The notes under the pieces are model-generated. The model saw only the letters and a list, made by a program, of their open reading frames with translations. It was not told the origin of the DNA and did not search any database. This document shows positions 1-16,348 of a stretch of 64,000 nucleotides of DNA, in pieces (position 1 is the stretch's first letter; every line of letters starts with the position of its first letter). Origin of the DNA: Crocodylus rhombifer (lineage: Eukaryota > Chordata > Crocodylia > Crocodylidae); assembly GCA_038503035.1 (NCBI GenBank), contig JAVSML010024702.1, forward strand, positions 372,001-436,000, read 5' to 3'. A program made the translations under genes and the position numbers.

Positions 1-412
1 CTGACGTTTTACAACACAAAGTAAGCGGTAAGAGAAGAGCTATGAGATGTACCACCACCATCCTGCCCCCTGGCAGATACCTCTTAACTCACGTTCAGTT
101 GAGCAGAGGCTCCACCTGGGACAGGCTTTGGGCTTTCTGTTGGATTCTTCTCTCCCTTTTTTTTAAGGAGTCGTCTGTTTGAAAAAAAACCATAATGAAA
201 TGTTTTGCATTTTTTGTTGAAATTGCAATCGTTGAGTATTTTCCCCACAAGTGTAAAGGTCCGTCTCTGAGTGGTACCGTTAGATGCTCTGGGCCTTACC
301 TCGCTGTTTCATTGTGTCACAGCTCAGCAACATAGAGCAGGTGCTGCTGAGAGGCACGTCAGATCAGAGCATTGAGTGTTTTGTAATAGGATTGCAGCCT
401 GTTAAACAGGCT

Positions 413-474
413 CCCTTTTCCTGAGGGGAAGTCTTTTCCAGCATCAGGGAAGGCATGTGTGTCTCCTAAACTGT
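413..474 (+). repeat. 62-nt direct repeat, copy 1
   Basis: This segment, from CCCTTTTCCTGAGGGG to CTCCTAAACTGT, recurs at 852-913 with only two mismatches that I can see. The copies are 439 bp apart in the putative 3' UTR and the sequence between them is not duplicated. Confidence 0.85.
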
Positions 475-851
475 TTAATATATTTATTTTTAGTAGCACT
501 TGAGCAGTGACCCTCTGTCCCTCATCTGATTTACTGCCTCTGTAGCAAAATGAAATGGAGAAGAATTTAAGCAGAATCCACCAACCTTCCCCCACTGCTG
601 GGGCCTCCCTATCAGTGGGCTCCTGGAACCTGCTTCCCTTGTAGTTAGTGGGCGCATGCTCCCTGTCACAGCCGTTAGATCCCTTCCATGGAAAACAGGG
701 CTGCAAAATCCCCTGGAGTATCTCATGTCCTGGCCTGTGACAAGCAGAAGGAAGAGCTGCGCCTGTCCTTGCTGTTCAGGTGAAACAGTATAGAGGATGG
801 ATGGACACACTCGCACTCACTCTCTATCTCTCTCCCCCTCTCCCTCCCTCC

Positions 852-913
852 CCCTTTTCCTGAGGGGAAGTCTTTCCCAGCATCAGGGAAGGCATGTGCG
901 TCTCCTAAACTGT
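852..913 (+). repeat. 62-nt direct repeat, copy 2
   Basis: Second copy of the 413-474 segment. It is preceded by a CT-rich simple tract (about 808-855) that the first copy lacks. Confidence 0.85.
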
Positions 914-1445
914 AAAAGGGATGGGACATAGGAAATATCTTTTGCAAGCACTTCTTTCTTTTCTTGCCTTTTGCTCTCCTTTTCCCATTCTTTTTAAGAG
1001 GAAGTCTTACACGTGCATCCCATTATCACTCCCTCACCCCCCAAAACCCAGAATCTCTGTACAGCTGTAGCAGTTGTGCAAAAGGCTCCGAAGGGGAAAG
1101 TGTCAAGGAGGACCTTATGCCCCAGGTTTATCCCCCAAGGGAAACTTGAAAAGATCTATATGTCACAAAAACTTTTTGTTGATAAAAACAAGACCTCTGC
1201 CAACATCCCAGCTGCACCATTCCCGAACATAGTGCAATGAAATGGGAGGGGGCTGTCCCAGCTGCCTCTGAGGGTTGCTGCCAGCATCCGTCTCGGTCCA
1301 GAAGGCTCTGCCCTGGTTTTTACATTTCCTTTTTTTTTTTTTTTTTCTCTGTCCCATTGCAGACAGGTCTCTCTTGTAAGCAGGTCCCAAGTGCAGGTTC
1401 AGCCCGTGCTTTCCTCTGCACTTATTTTATGTTGATTGGTTTATA

Positions 1446-1451
1446 AATAAA
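1446..1451 (+). terminator. Poly(A) signal AATAAA
   Basis: A canonical AATAAA is followed about 15-25 nt later by a plausible cleavage region and then a T/GT-rich downstream element (TTTTGTGTGTTTGGTTTTCTG-like, from about 1479). This is the best plus-strand poly(A) site in the first 4 kb and most likely ends the upstream gene. Confidence 0.6.
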
Positions 1452-1818
1452 AGAATAACTACATTCTTTGCGGGCTGGTTTTGTGTGTTTGGTTTTCTGT
1501 GGCCCTCGCACAGACACAGCTGGCTGGTGCTGCTTTTTCTCTACTGCTGATCAGCGGACAAGCAATGGTCTTGGGTAAGGAGTCGCAGCCCTTGCCAGAT
1601 ACTGGCTGCAGTCATGTTCATGGAAAGGGCTGGTGTGTCCCACACATTTCTCAGTAATTGAGCATCGTATCCCAACTAGTAAATACCTTCTCACTGTTTT
1701 TTCTTCTGGCCTTCCATGTTCCTGCCTCACATTCAGCTGTTAAGACACTGGGTGCAACAGCCTGCTTGTGTGTCTGAGCCACAGGAACTGTGGCAGAAGC
1801 TCAGAGCAGGCTTCAGTA

Positions 1819-2073
1819 GGCACATCCACATGTTCATTAATGTGCATAGTTACTGCACATTAAGTTTAGTCCTTGTATGACCAAGTACTAAGTCAGTGCA
1901 CAGTAACTGGTGCTACTACGCAGTAGTGCTGATGCACGGCTTTTTAGTGATGCCAACTGCACAGCAGCTTAACACTACTGCATATTAATGTATTGGCATG
2001 GTTTTTGCCCTACACACAAAGTGTGCAGCAGAATTAGGCTACTGTGCAGTTGAAGTACAGTGTAGATGTGCCC
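1819..2073. mobile_element. MITE with degenerate terminal inverted repeats
   Basis: The left end (GGCACATCCACATGTTCATT) is imperfectly inverted at the right end (ACAGTGTAGATGTGCCC). The interior repeats the words CAGTAACT, ACTGCACA and GCAGTAGTGC. Related pieces occur at 3292-3375 and 11196-11275. The CACATnTACA-type ends suggest a cut-and-paste DNA transposon derivative. I see no clear target duplication. Confidence 0.6.
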
Positions 2074-2499
2074 ACTACAGCAAAAACCAGCCTCCACCCA
2101 CAGCCCCATGATGATTAGGGGATTTATCCGCAAAATATACCAGACAGGTTTCTGGCTACACCCCTTCCTGCAGAACTCCCAGACTGCCAGCACCCAGTGC
2201 ATCATGTGCTTCATGCAGTGCATTCCCGCTGCCCTGAGCTGCTTGCTGTAGCTGCTGTTTACAGACTTCCCTGCTTTCCCGCCAGAAAGCAGCCCAGTCC
2301 TCCCAGACTCCAGGGCCTTTGAGACAGCTTCTTGTTGCTCTTGTATCCTGGGGCGGGGGAGTGTCCCACTGAAGCAGGTGCTGGACTCAGAAGTCTGCTA
2401 CTTCACACATCCTGCAGGACATTTTCAGGTTGGTGAACAAAATGCGCTTTTTTTTTTTTTTTTTTTTTAAAGTGCTACTCAAACCACTTTTTGACACCA

Positions 2500-2606
2500 T
2501 AGATTCATAGATGTTTGGGTCGGAAGAGAGCTTAGCAGATCATTGAGTCTGACCCCTTGCCCTGGGCAGGAAAGAGCGCTGAAATCAGACAGCCCAAGTC
2601 ACGCGC
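2500..2606 (-). mobile_element. CR1 LINE 3' end (truncated)
   Basis: The segment starts with the short terminal repeat typical of CR1 3' ends in antisense (ATAGATTCATAGATG) and continues through GGGTCGGAAG and GAGTCTGACCCCTTGCCC. This is the CR1 tail form I associate with crocodilians. It is 5'-truncated, as most CR1 copies are. Confidence 0.7.
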
Positions 2607-3291
2607 CTGTGTAGCCTCCTCTTACAGACTCCTGATTTTTCCTTGGCTCAGATGCGTCACTGATTGTGCTCAATGACATCACAATCCAGAGCACTGGTTT
2701 AGGCTCACATCCTCTCCCAGCAACAGTGGGCAGGACGGAAGAGCCCCTATGTTGGCTTGTACCTGGATTGACACACATGGGGCTTCAGAAGGTGACCAGA
2801 CTCGAGCCTTTCGATCCTGAATAGGTGACTGTCAGCCTTTTCATGGTAACTCAGCAACTAATTGCTTGCTTTTCTGAGATTGCTTGGTTCTAAGGGTCTG
2901 GAGTTTACTCCAAGCCCCTGAGTCCATTGAGACTCTTCAGAGACTCTTCAGAGACTGTAGTATTTCCTACCCTGGGGCTTGGGTAGTAAGCATTTAAGCT
3001 GTCAAGACTCCTTGTGATTAGTCAGATAAGATGTGCTTGTCCTTTCTTGTTAAGAATTTGCATTCTCTTAGTCCCAAACATTATGCAAATGCCTGGAAAT
3101 CTTAGGTCGTGCTCTGAAGATTTTACAGACTAAGATGCAAAACAAGAGGAGAAGAGGTGGAGCTAACTTAAAAAAATAGGCATTAAGTGCCAGCCCTGTC
3201 CCCAAAGAATAAAACTCCTTCTGAGTGAGTCGGAAGAAAGGTCAAGACTGAGGATTAATTTAGGGATTGTCTTCTTCGAAGAAGTGACGCT

Positions 3292-3375
3292 GGGCACGAC
3301 TACATGAGACGTTTACTGCGCAGCTGACTAATTAGCGGCACAGTAACCGTTTTGGCATCTACACTTGCATCCCTA
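3292..3375. mobile_element. MITE-like fragment, same family as 1819-2073
   Basis: The words GGGCACGACTACATGAGACG, TTACTGCGCAG and CGGCACAGTAACC match the end and interior of the 1819-2073 element. No complete right terminus was found. The following 3376-3620 may belong to the same insertion. Confidence 0.45.
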
Positions 3376-4426
3376 TTAGACTGGAGTAAACTAACTTAGT
3401 ATGCAGCAGGATAGTACTTGTAAATACAAGTCTGTTCTGCTGCAGAGTAAAAAAACACTCTGCAGCAGCACTCGGCAATCCTTTAAAGGATTTAGGTGGC
3501 TATGTTCAAAATTGTGATCCAAAAAAACCTCACGCTGCTGCTGCCTGATAAGTGTCTGTAAGGCCCTAGAGTTGTGCTTCTGCACTTGCCGAGAAGTGCT
3601 CTTGATGTGAGCAGCTTATCACCTAGCTCCTGTCTATGCCCAAACAGGACCCATAGATCCTGGCATTCCTCTGCCTACCTTCCCTAAGAGGCTTGACCCA
3701 ACAGCACTCCCAGAGCATGGTTAGCAGATGCTGACAATACCAGGCTCCACACAAAATGCTGTAGTAGCTATTTTCTTTTCAAACCCAGCTGGAGGAAGAG
3801 GTGCTTCTGTCCACCTCCTAGGCAGACCCTCCTGGGCACTGCTGGGGGTGGGGGTTGCGGCTCAGGGATTGCAGCTCTGTGGGGAAGGCTCCCTCTGTGG
3901 CACATAGGGAGCCTGAAAGAATTGCCAAGAAGCGTTATGACATGCAGTGAGGAGTTGATCAGACCAGCCCCTGATCTGGGTTGGCCTGGCCATGAATTGG
4001 GGCCAGGAGAACACAGCAGGTGATGGTGTGTGAATGTGGAGAGAGAGGCAAGGGCAGGCACATGGGAGAGGAAGCCTGGAGCAAGGGTGGGAATATGGTG
4101 AACAGGAAATGATTGGGCACATGGGGCCAGGACTGACCACTTAGGGAGAGTGACAGCAGTTGGGAAGGAGCTGACTCCAGGAGTCTTCTCTCCTCCTGGA
4201 TCAATTCTATAGAAAATAACAGCGTGTAAAGGCTCTTGCTTCCCTCCCGACATACCAGAACTCCCTAGCAGGAGGGTTAATGGCTGCCTTGTGACAGTGT
4301 TCACAGATTTTTACTCCACAGATGGAAAAATTCATGCAGATTTAGCATGGTGGCCCACCAACGAACAAGCCGTCCTGCAGCGAAGCAAAGCCAACAGCAA
4401 ATGGAAAGGGACAGGTACTAATCTCG

Positions 4427-9214
<4,788 letters not shown>

Positions 9215-11110
9215 TTCAGCAGAGGCACAATGCTGCCAGAGTCAAGTGGGCTCAGGAAGGGAGAAGCAGGTAGGAAAAGGGGGAGGGGAAACACTTTGTG
9301 TATAGATTTTGAAAATTCATTTCACTAAAGAGCATTAGCTCAGTAACTCAAACGATAACTTCACTTGGCCACGTATTAGTTGCACAGTCCTACAATTGAT
9401 GCTTTATGGTAGAACATTTGTTATCTGAGTTTGACTGAACCTGTAATGAGGCAGGATGGCTTTACACCCTTGGGAAGCCACTGATAATTCTGAACATTGT
9501 ATTACATCTCCAAGCAGTTGGCAAGAGAAGGTACTTACCTCCAGGAAGTGCAGTTCTTCAAGCTGGCCTAGTCAGTTATAGCTAAACAGCCACCACCTGA
9601 GCATGTGCTTTTGGTGCTTTGGCCAGGTGAGGGATGTCAGCAACGCTACAATAGAGCACTGCTGTTCAATTTGGCACCCAATTTTCAGCTAGGTCTGTGT
9701 TTTAAGTCATCAAACATGCGCAAGTTGTCCCCTGCCTTACAATTTCAGCTGCTTCACAAGCAGGGGAGAACATTTCTTGGGCCCTGGTGGAGTGGAGTGA
9801 GCCTTGCTAGCTGGTGGGATAGGTACCCTGGTAGTAGTGCAATGCAAGGCAGTATCTGTCCTGATAGATGGCTATTTAACTGCAAAATCTAAGGCTTCCT
9901 TGCCTTCCTTACGGTTTGGTGTTCCCTGACCTCAACAATCATTTAGATTTGTCCTTGGATGGGTGACTGGGGTTTACTGTGGGATGACCCTACCTGTGCC
10001 CTAAACTGCGTTTGTGTTTGCTACTTGAGAGTAGATGGCTCAGATGCTAGGTTTCTTTGGCCTGGAGCTGATGCTCAGACAGTTCATGCTGGAAATGCTG
10101 AAAGCCAAGGATGGTTGGTGTTTGAGATCTCAGCACCAAGGCATTTCAGATGGCTTTTTTGCAACGGAGCCTGCAGTACTGTCTGGTCACTGGGGGACTT
10201 CAGTTGATACTGTTCTTGACTCAAACATGGAGGATGTCTCTTCTCCAGGATCAGATGCAATTCTCATGTTTTGCTCAAATTCAATACATTTTGAGATCTC
10301 AACTCCTGACTTTTGAGTGCAAAAGGAAGAATGGCAGCATATGGGAACCCTAATGAAGATACCCTCTCAGGCCTTGGGGAGGTTGTATCCATTGTGCTCA
10401 CTGATAAAAACCAAAACCTGTATAAAACCACTGCTTCGAGAACAGGACTTAAAGCCTCTGGGTTTAGTTTCCCGTGACAGCTGTTAATGCATGCACGTGC
10501 AATATATTTGCGCAGTACAGCAGGGTGTGAGAGGTTCTGTCCCTCCCCACCCCTCACTTTGGGAGATCATTACAAGGAAATGAAGAGGGGCTGCTTTACA
10601 AACAACATTTAGGCTGTACCCCCTTGCCACAGATTGTACCAGGGAACTGAGGATGGGTCATGAAAGCTCTGCCTTTACACCTGTGAGAGGTGTATGGTTC
10701 AGCACATGGAGTATGTGGGGTTCACAAGGACACTACTCAGAAACTCCAACCTCACACTCAAATTATTTCACATGCAACTCGCATGTGAAACCCTAAGCTT
10801 TAGCAGAAATATTTTCAAACTACTTCAATTTGGACACTTGGAAATCGAGTATGCAGATACAGAGTTGGCAGGTGCACTCCTCACACAAACTTGAGACAGT
10901 CTTTTTACCTTGGTTAACAGCAGCAGCTCAGAGTCCCAGGCCAGCCACACTACTGACATCCTTGCATATACATTACTGCTACAGTTTTCAATAAAGATGG
11001 GAAAAAAGCAAGGCAAAGCCCATTTTACCCATTCTGAAGTGCAGTAAGATAGCTGGAAAGAAAATGCCAGTCTATGCCTCAATAAAGAGAATGGAAATCA
11101 TTATTTAGCT
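9215..11110 (+). other. SLFNL1 3' UTR and downstream DNA
   Basis: The 3' UTR end cannot be fixed. Plus-strand AATAAA hexamers occur at 10990-10995 and 11081-11086, the latter about 1.9 kb after the stop. No coding exon or recognisable repeat is seen. Small open frames near 9605 and 10035 have no family resemblance. Confidence 0.5.
10990..10995 (+). terminator. Candidate SLFNL1 poly(A) signal
   Basis: AATAAA in CTACAGTTTTCAATAAAGAT context, with a second AATAAA at 11081. The distance from the stop codon is long, so this is only a candidate. Confidence 0.25.
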
Positions 11111-11195
11111 ACATCTTTTATTCCCTGTTGAAAAAATGTGCCCCACCTCATAAATCCCATTTCTTGCTGTATTTATTAAATACTGGAGGATGGGA

Positions 11196-11275
11196 CATCG
11201 ATTTTTCCACAAGACACTACTGCACAGTAGTGCTAAGTTACTGCACAGTCAGCATCTTGTGTAGATGTGGCTAAT
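11196..11275. mobile_element. MITE fragment (1819-2073 family)
   Basis: Contains ACTGCACAGTAGTGCT, GTTACTGCACAG and the terminus GTGTAGATGTGGC, matching the right end of the 1819-2073 element. Confidence 0.5.
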
Positions 11276-12229
11276 GGGTAGAAACACTTCTCTTCTGGGC
11301 CACTGAACACAACCCCAGGCTGGAATTAGGAACGTCAGCGCCAATGCTCATAGACGGAACAAGAATTCAGTGACTTACGATTAAAAGTCCTAAAACCCGA
11401 TCTTCAGCAGTAGATGAACTAGATTTTGCTTCTGTATAAAACCTCAAGGAAGTGGTTACCACTGACTACTTTGAAATTCAACAAAAAGGAAAAAACAGCA
11501 GTCAGCCACATGGAAACGAGCGCTTGAGAACACGGGGAGCCTGCTACAACAGCAGCTGATTAAGAGCTGGAGCACTTACTAGAAAAAAATCCAATCCTAA
11601 TGAAGGAAAGCCCAGGGTTCTGTGAATTATGCTTAAGCTATAGCCCTAGTGACACCTGCAGAAACTCTCACTGACTTCCTTGTGATTAGAGTTTGACTTT
11701 CAATTCACAAAGCATGCAACAGGAAGGCAAGCTAGTCTGAAGTCATCTTATCAGCTACTAGCCATACAGAACGTAAGCGGTGACTACAAGAACGGGCAGA
11801 GGCAGACCGATTCAAAAATAAACAGCAGAGAGGAGCCGGGGGGGGGGGGGGAAGGAAAATGGAAGACAGAAAAGTGGTTCCTGTTCTACACTTGTTTCCA
11901 TCCATGACAAAAATGAGACGCCGGATTTCACAAGCTGTTTGGCAGTGTCAGTAGGGCTGCACCAGGGATATTTTAGTACTATATACAGGCAGCATACCAG
12001 AAAAAGATGATCACCCCAAAGGACAGCCCATTTGAAGCAGTGGGCAGAGAGTTACATTTAGATTATACAACACACTTTACTTTACACTTTAGTCTGTTTC
12101 CTGGAATCCAAGAGAAACTCAGTAGCCTCTTTGCAATTTTTATTACTATTTTACAAATTGTGATTAAATTAGTTATAAACTTCCAGCCAAAATAATAGAA
12201 AATATTCTTAGAAAAGAAAATAAAGCCAT

Positions 12230-12515
12230 GGCAAAGATACAGGAACCACTCACTATTCGCAGGTTTGGCATTCCCAGTTTCAAATCCTGATGAACGCCAA
12301 ACCCACATTTTAAATACACTTTATACACTTACAGAAGTTCCTCAGGAGCTCCGCTCTTGCTGCCGCTGGGCTCCTGCTGCCGGAGCCGTGCCCCCCCGCC
12401 CCCCCCAGCTGCCGGGGGTACTGCATTCATGAATACAGTGCCTTATTCGCGGATTTCGCCATTCGTGGGAGATACGAGAACGTATCCCCCGCGAATGGCA
12501 AGGATGGCCTGTACT
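12230..12515 (-). mobile_element. Possible Tc1/mariner (Tigger-like) non-autonomous element
   Basis: The right part reads, in antisense, CAGGCCATCCTTGCCATTCG followed by a GCGGGGGATACGTTC word. ATTCGCGGATTTC and ATTCGCAGG words recur at both sides of a GC-rich core. This end style resembles Tigger-type elements. Termini and target TA were not resolved. Confidence 0.3.
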
Positions 12516-14423
12516 ATGTGAGGTCACATTGTTAAAGAATTAGCCAATTTATGGCGTGTGTATTTCAATATACAGAACATATAAATTGAATTAATATTTA
12601 TTATAGGACTGTTATAATGGCACATACATATCATTCAACAAATTCTTACCAAGATTCTTGTCAAGAATAACAGCTTTAAACTTTTAAAGAAAAGTATGTT
12701 GTATCAAAGAATAAAGCATGGAGGGCTGTAATGAGGGCATGGTTTTAAGTGAGAATTCATGTTATTAGAACATGAGTTTGGGAGTCGAACTGTGCAAGGG
12801 TTACTACTAAACTGTTTGAGACATACAGCTTACCCCACACTTTAATGAACTGAAGAGTACTCAATCTGACATTAAATAAAGAAAATTTCTTTCTTCTAGT
12901 TACTGAAGACCAACTTTGTTGCTTACACTGTGAAAAAAAAGGGTATCACATCATGTTTCCCATCAAACCATTTCCATTATCTCATCCCCACCTTTGTGCA
13001 ATTTTGAGCATAACATCACTGGGCAGTGCACATCTAAAGATTAAATTAAATGATGTTCCAAGCAAGTTGCTACACCCATCCTTTAGGAAAACAGCACTGT
13101 ATGTGACAGTCTCAGTGCAGAAACACACACATTCCTGCAGTACAAAGGAAAGAAAAGACCTGTCTTTAAAGGGGTAAAAAAAAGAAAAAAAAAAAAAAAA
13201 AAAGGAAAGAGAACCTTGAACTGTTCAAAATTAGAAGAATGTGTTACGATTCAAGGCAGCATATGAAAAACAAATCACTCTCTTTTCTTCAATACCCCCT
13301 TGATGCAAGGAGTTAAGAATTCGCAGCCCAATAAGCAGCACCAGCAAATGCTGGCATTATAAAGGGCTAAAAATAAAAAAAATAAAAATCACACTACATT
13401 CAGGCAGAGATGGGTCTTCCTGATCCTGTGGCCTTTTCACATGATCACAAGTTAATTAAATCCCTGCAGAGAAAAACGTCACAGTTTGAATCAGTTGATT
13501 ATGTCCAAGACTAACTCTTCTGTGCCAGGAGTAAGATTTTCCTGGTTAAAAAGTTCTTTGCCAACAATAAATGCATGAAAAAAAACACCAGTACTGAAGT
13601 GTATTAAACACCAGTTTTAAAAAGACAGGCTGCATAAAGCAGAATAAACTGACATCCCAACTTCTGCAGTACAGCTTAAGAGCAGATTTGAAAAAAGCTG
13701 CAGAATTTAATCTTCTCCAGATAGTACAACTGTACGATAATACCTGTGCTGCTCCAAAACAGATGGCTTGGAGGAAGCAACCTAAACAGTAATGTTTCCA
13801 AGTACAAATTCATGCTAGTATTACCATGCATCATTAAGAAATTGTGTGTGGCTGGATTTTCCCTAGCATCGTCAATCCCATCTCAGCACCTAGCCTTCTT
13901 GACTTTGTTTCTCTTCTCAAAGGTGGTAATAATGGCAGAGAAGGCCTGGAGCTGTATGTGCCATGATGAGGTCGTCTTAGGGAGTAACCAGGATCCATAG
14001 AGGGGGCCATAAAACAAGAAAAAAAGAAAGTTTGGAAAATAAAATGGGGACAAAATTTCGTAACAAAATTAGAAAAGCATAATTTTAAAAAGCTCAAAGC
14101 TGATAGTTTCATGCTATTGCTGTAAGAACGCCTGGAAGTCTAAAGGAAGGCTCTTCTCTTCTAGTGAAGATCGACCTAGAGAGGGAGACAAAGGGGGGAA
14201 ATTACCTTTGGTTGAGAGCAGGAGAGTGAAAGTGCATAGCCCAGAACGGATTCAGCTTGGCCTGCAGTGGCATGACTAAGTATAGTGCTCTGCATTTGCC
14301 TTTACTCAAGCAGCACCCTGTTAGCCTCTAGGAGCATTACAGGACTGTTTAAGAAGAAATGCATTATATATACCTCCTTGAAAACAAGTTCACTCTATGA
14401 AACAGCATTAAAATAAACTAGAA

Positions 14424-14642
14424 TAGGGGTTGACAACCTGTGGCCTGCAGGCTGGATCCAGCCATTTTATCGGGCCTAGAGCACCAAGTGGCTTCAATGG
14501 CACAATGGCCAAGAGAAGCAGCAGTGGTGATATTGTGGGTGGGGAGTGGTGGTTGTGGCACAGGCTGTGTTGGAAATGGCCTGTGCTTGGAACTAAGGTC
14601 TGTTAAAGTGCCCCCCCCCCCACGTTATTTACCCCCAACCTA
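14424..14642. mobile_element. hAT-like MITE
   Basis: The left end TAGGGGTTGACAACCTGTGG is of the type seen in many hAT-derived repeats. The right side ends ACCCCCAACCTA, an approximate inversion of the left tip. The core is GC-rich and ends with a C(11) run. No clean 8-bp duplication was seen. Confidence 0.5.
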
Positions 14643-15226
14643 GAATCCATGTTTTGCAAACCTGAAAAATAAAACCAAACTCTCTCCTCTTTGGCTGAGC
14701 CAAAGCACTTTGTCATAGGAGTCAAAATCTTTTTTCCTTGGGCCAACTATTAAAAACTGAATTGAGCTCAGATATATGAACCCATATATTTCCTCATCAA
14801 GTTGGTGGTGGGATTGGAGGTATTAACACAGAAGTAAGTATCATTCCCTACGGGAAGTCGCTTTTTTTATTTTGTTCGTCTCCTGGAATGTGGCCTCACA
14901 GTGGCCAGATGCCTCCATGCAATCCCTAGTGTACGTAATAACACAATGGGAGGCATTCCAAGATACTTGTAAGACACCAAGGGATCAAGACAACTTCATG
15001 GAGGGAAGAAGTGGTTCACAGAGTATTTCTGTGCTAAAACTGTTAGCAACCTGATTTGTAATACAAGCATAAATGGTCTGGTCTCCTTTGACACTTCACT
15101 TTTTGCTTTGCATTTTGCTTCTGGAATGACAGTTCTCAGGAGAGGGAAAACTGGCCATCCTGACTGCATGTCTTTACACAACCAAAAAAACCCCTTTCTC
15201 TTGGAAATAAATGTGTGTAAATTCTG

Positions 15227-15232
15227 TTTATT
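15227..15232 (-). terminator. Candidate CTPS1 poly(A) signal
   Basis: AATAAA on the minus strand about 1.03 kb after the CTPS1 stop. A second lies at 14866-14871. RNA data would be needed to choose between them. Confidence 0.3.
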
Positions 15233-16263
15233 TTGAAATATAGCAACTATGTAAGAATGTGAAGAAAAATATACCCAAGAGCAACGGAGGAACTTCCATG
15301 CCAAGAAAAAAATTCCAAGAGGAAAAAATCCACTTAAAAAATGAATCACAACTTTCCCCTGCTCCAAAGCATCCCAATTTTCAGGAGTTTTTTAAATGAG
15401 AAGAAAGTGTTTTAATAATAAACCTGACTTCAACAGGTGCTTTGCTCCTGCAGTTACTATTGGAGCGGAGAGAGCTTAAAATCTCATGTCCCACGGCACT
15501 GTTGTAAAATAGAAACCTGATATTTAAAGAAGAAATGGGACAGTAAGATGATGTTTATACCTGCCTCTGCCAGCAGACAGCAGGGGGGAGTCACTTGGCT
15601 GGCAGAGTGAAGCGCTCTGCCATCAAAGAGGACTTCTGAGTGTGGATGCACTCAAACTTCTGCCAATAGAACTGGACTTCCGCTGGCATAGCTTTGTTGT
15701 GTGGACATGGCCCAAAAAACACTTTTGAAATAAAATCAAGGAGCCAGACAGACAGTTGAACCTACAAATAATAGATGCGGTCTCAGGCTAAGTGAATCAC
15801 TTACCAGGCTTTCTTCTCTCCCATTCAAAAGCACTTTCAATTGCATATACTTCATCTCAGTTAAAAAACCTACTCAACAAAATAATGACGACTTTTCTTA
15901 ATCCTCAACTTTTCTCTCTCTTTGGTATGAGGTCTCAAAATGACATTTCTATAGAAGTTAAACCCTATAACTGATTCTGGGTTTCAACATCTCCTATTTA
16001 AAACAGTAAATAGTATGTTATACTTTGTGTAGTTCAAATAATAACTTCACTGTTTACCTAGTTTCTTAAGAAAAGGGGACACAACAACCCAAACAAACTT
16101 AAGACACTATGCACCACTCAGAAGAACACAGACTGCACGTATGCATATGCAGCACACGAGCACTCGTATGGGATAGGTACTTGCTCCAGACAGGCTGAAA
16201 CATACGTTTGGAGGGAGAAGCAGGCAAACAGAAACAAAAAAGAAGTTTGAAAGTTACCAAAAA

Positions 16264-16348
16264 TTAATCATGATTTACTGATGGGAACTTCAGTTCTGTG
16301 ATCTCCGAGTCAGGTGAGCTGCTGCCACTTCTATCACTGTAGGTATCC
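16264..16348 (-). CDS. CTPS1: CTPS1 exon 18 (last coding)
   Basis: Encodes residues 564-591 and TAA. The acceptor is AATTCTGCAG|GGATAC. It carries the Ser-rich regulatory tail ([13 protein letters not shown]) and ends NHD. Confidence 0.95.

Larger units (their letters stand above)
1..1470 (+). other. Probable 3' UTR end of the gene upstream of SLFNL1 (SCMH1 by synteny)
   Basis: I see no coding exon here. The stretch ends in a strong plus-strand poly(A) signal (AATAAA at 1446-1451) followed by a GT-rich tract at about 1480-1500, as expected downstream of a cleavage site. It contains a 62-nt direct repeat (413-474 and 852-913) and T-rich tracts. In human, SCMH1 lies upstream of SLFNL1 on the same strand, so its 3' UTR would end about here. 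That assignment rests on gene order only. The alternative is ordinary intergenic DNA with a chance AATAAA. Confidence 0.45.
1471..4300. other. Intergenic region between upstream gene and SLFNL1
   Basis: No supported exon. It holds a MITE (1819-2073), a T(20) tract near 2450, a CR1 3' end (2500-2606), a short GAGACTCTTCA triplication near 2935 and a second MITE-like piece (3292-3375). The SLFNL1 promoter and any 5' UTR exons should lie near the right end. A good acceptor-like TTTACTCCACAG ends at 4320. I cannot place the transcription start. Confidence 0.5.
11111..16263 (-). other. CTPS1 3' UTR and SLFNL1-CTPS1 intergenic DNA
   Basis: AT-rich, without coding exons. Minus-strand AATAAA hexamers (TTTATT on the plus strand) near the CTPS1 stop are at 15227-15232 and 14866-14871. 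The first would give a 3' UTR of about 1.0 kb. The interval also holds a MITE piece (11196-11275), a G(12) run near 11840, an element-like segment (12230-12515), an A-rich tract near 13170-13205 and a hAT-like element (14424-14642). Confidence 0.5.

Noticed and set aside
3768..4304. 178-residue minus-strand frame upstream of SLFNL1
   Set aside because: No recognisable motif. Three overlapping frames are open here, so it is compositional.
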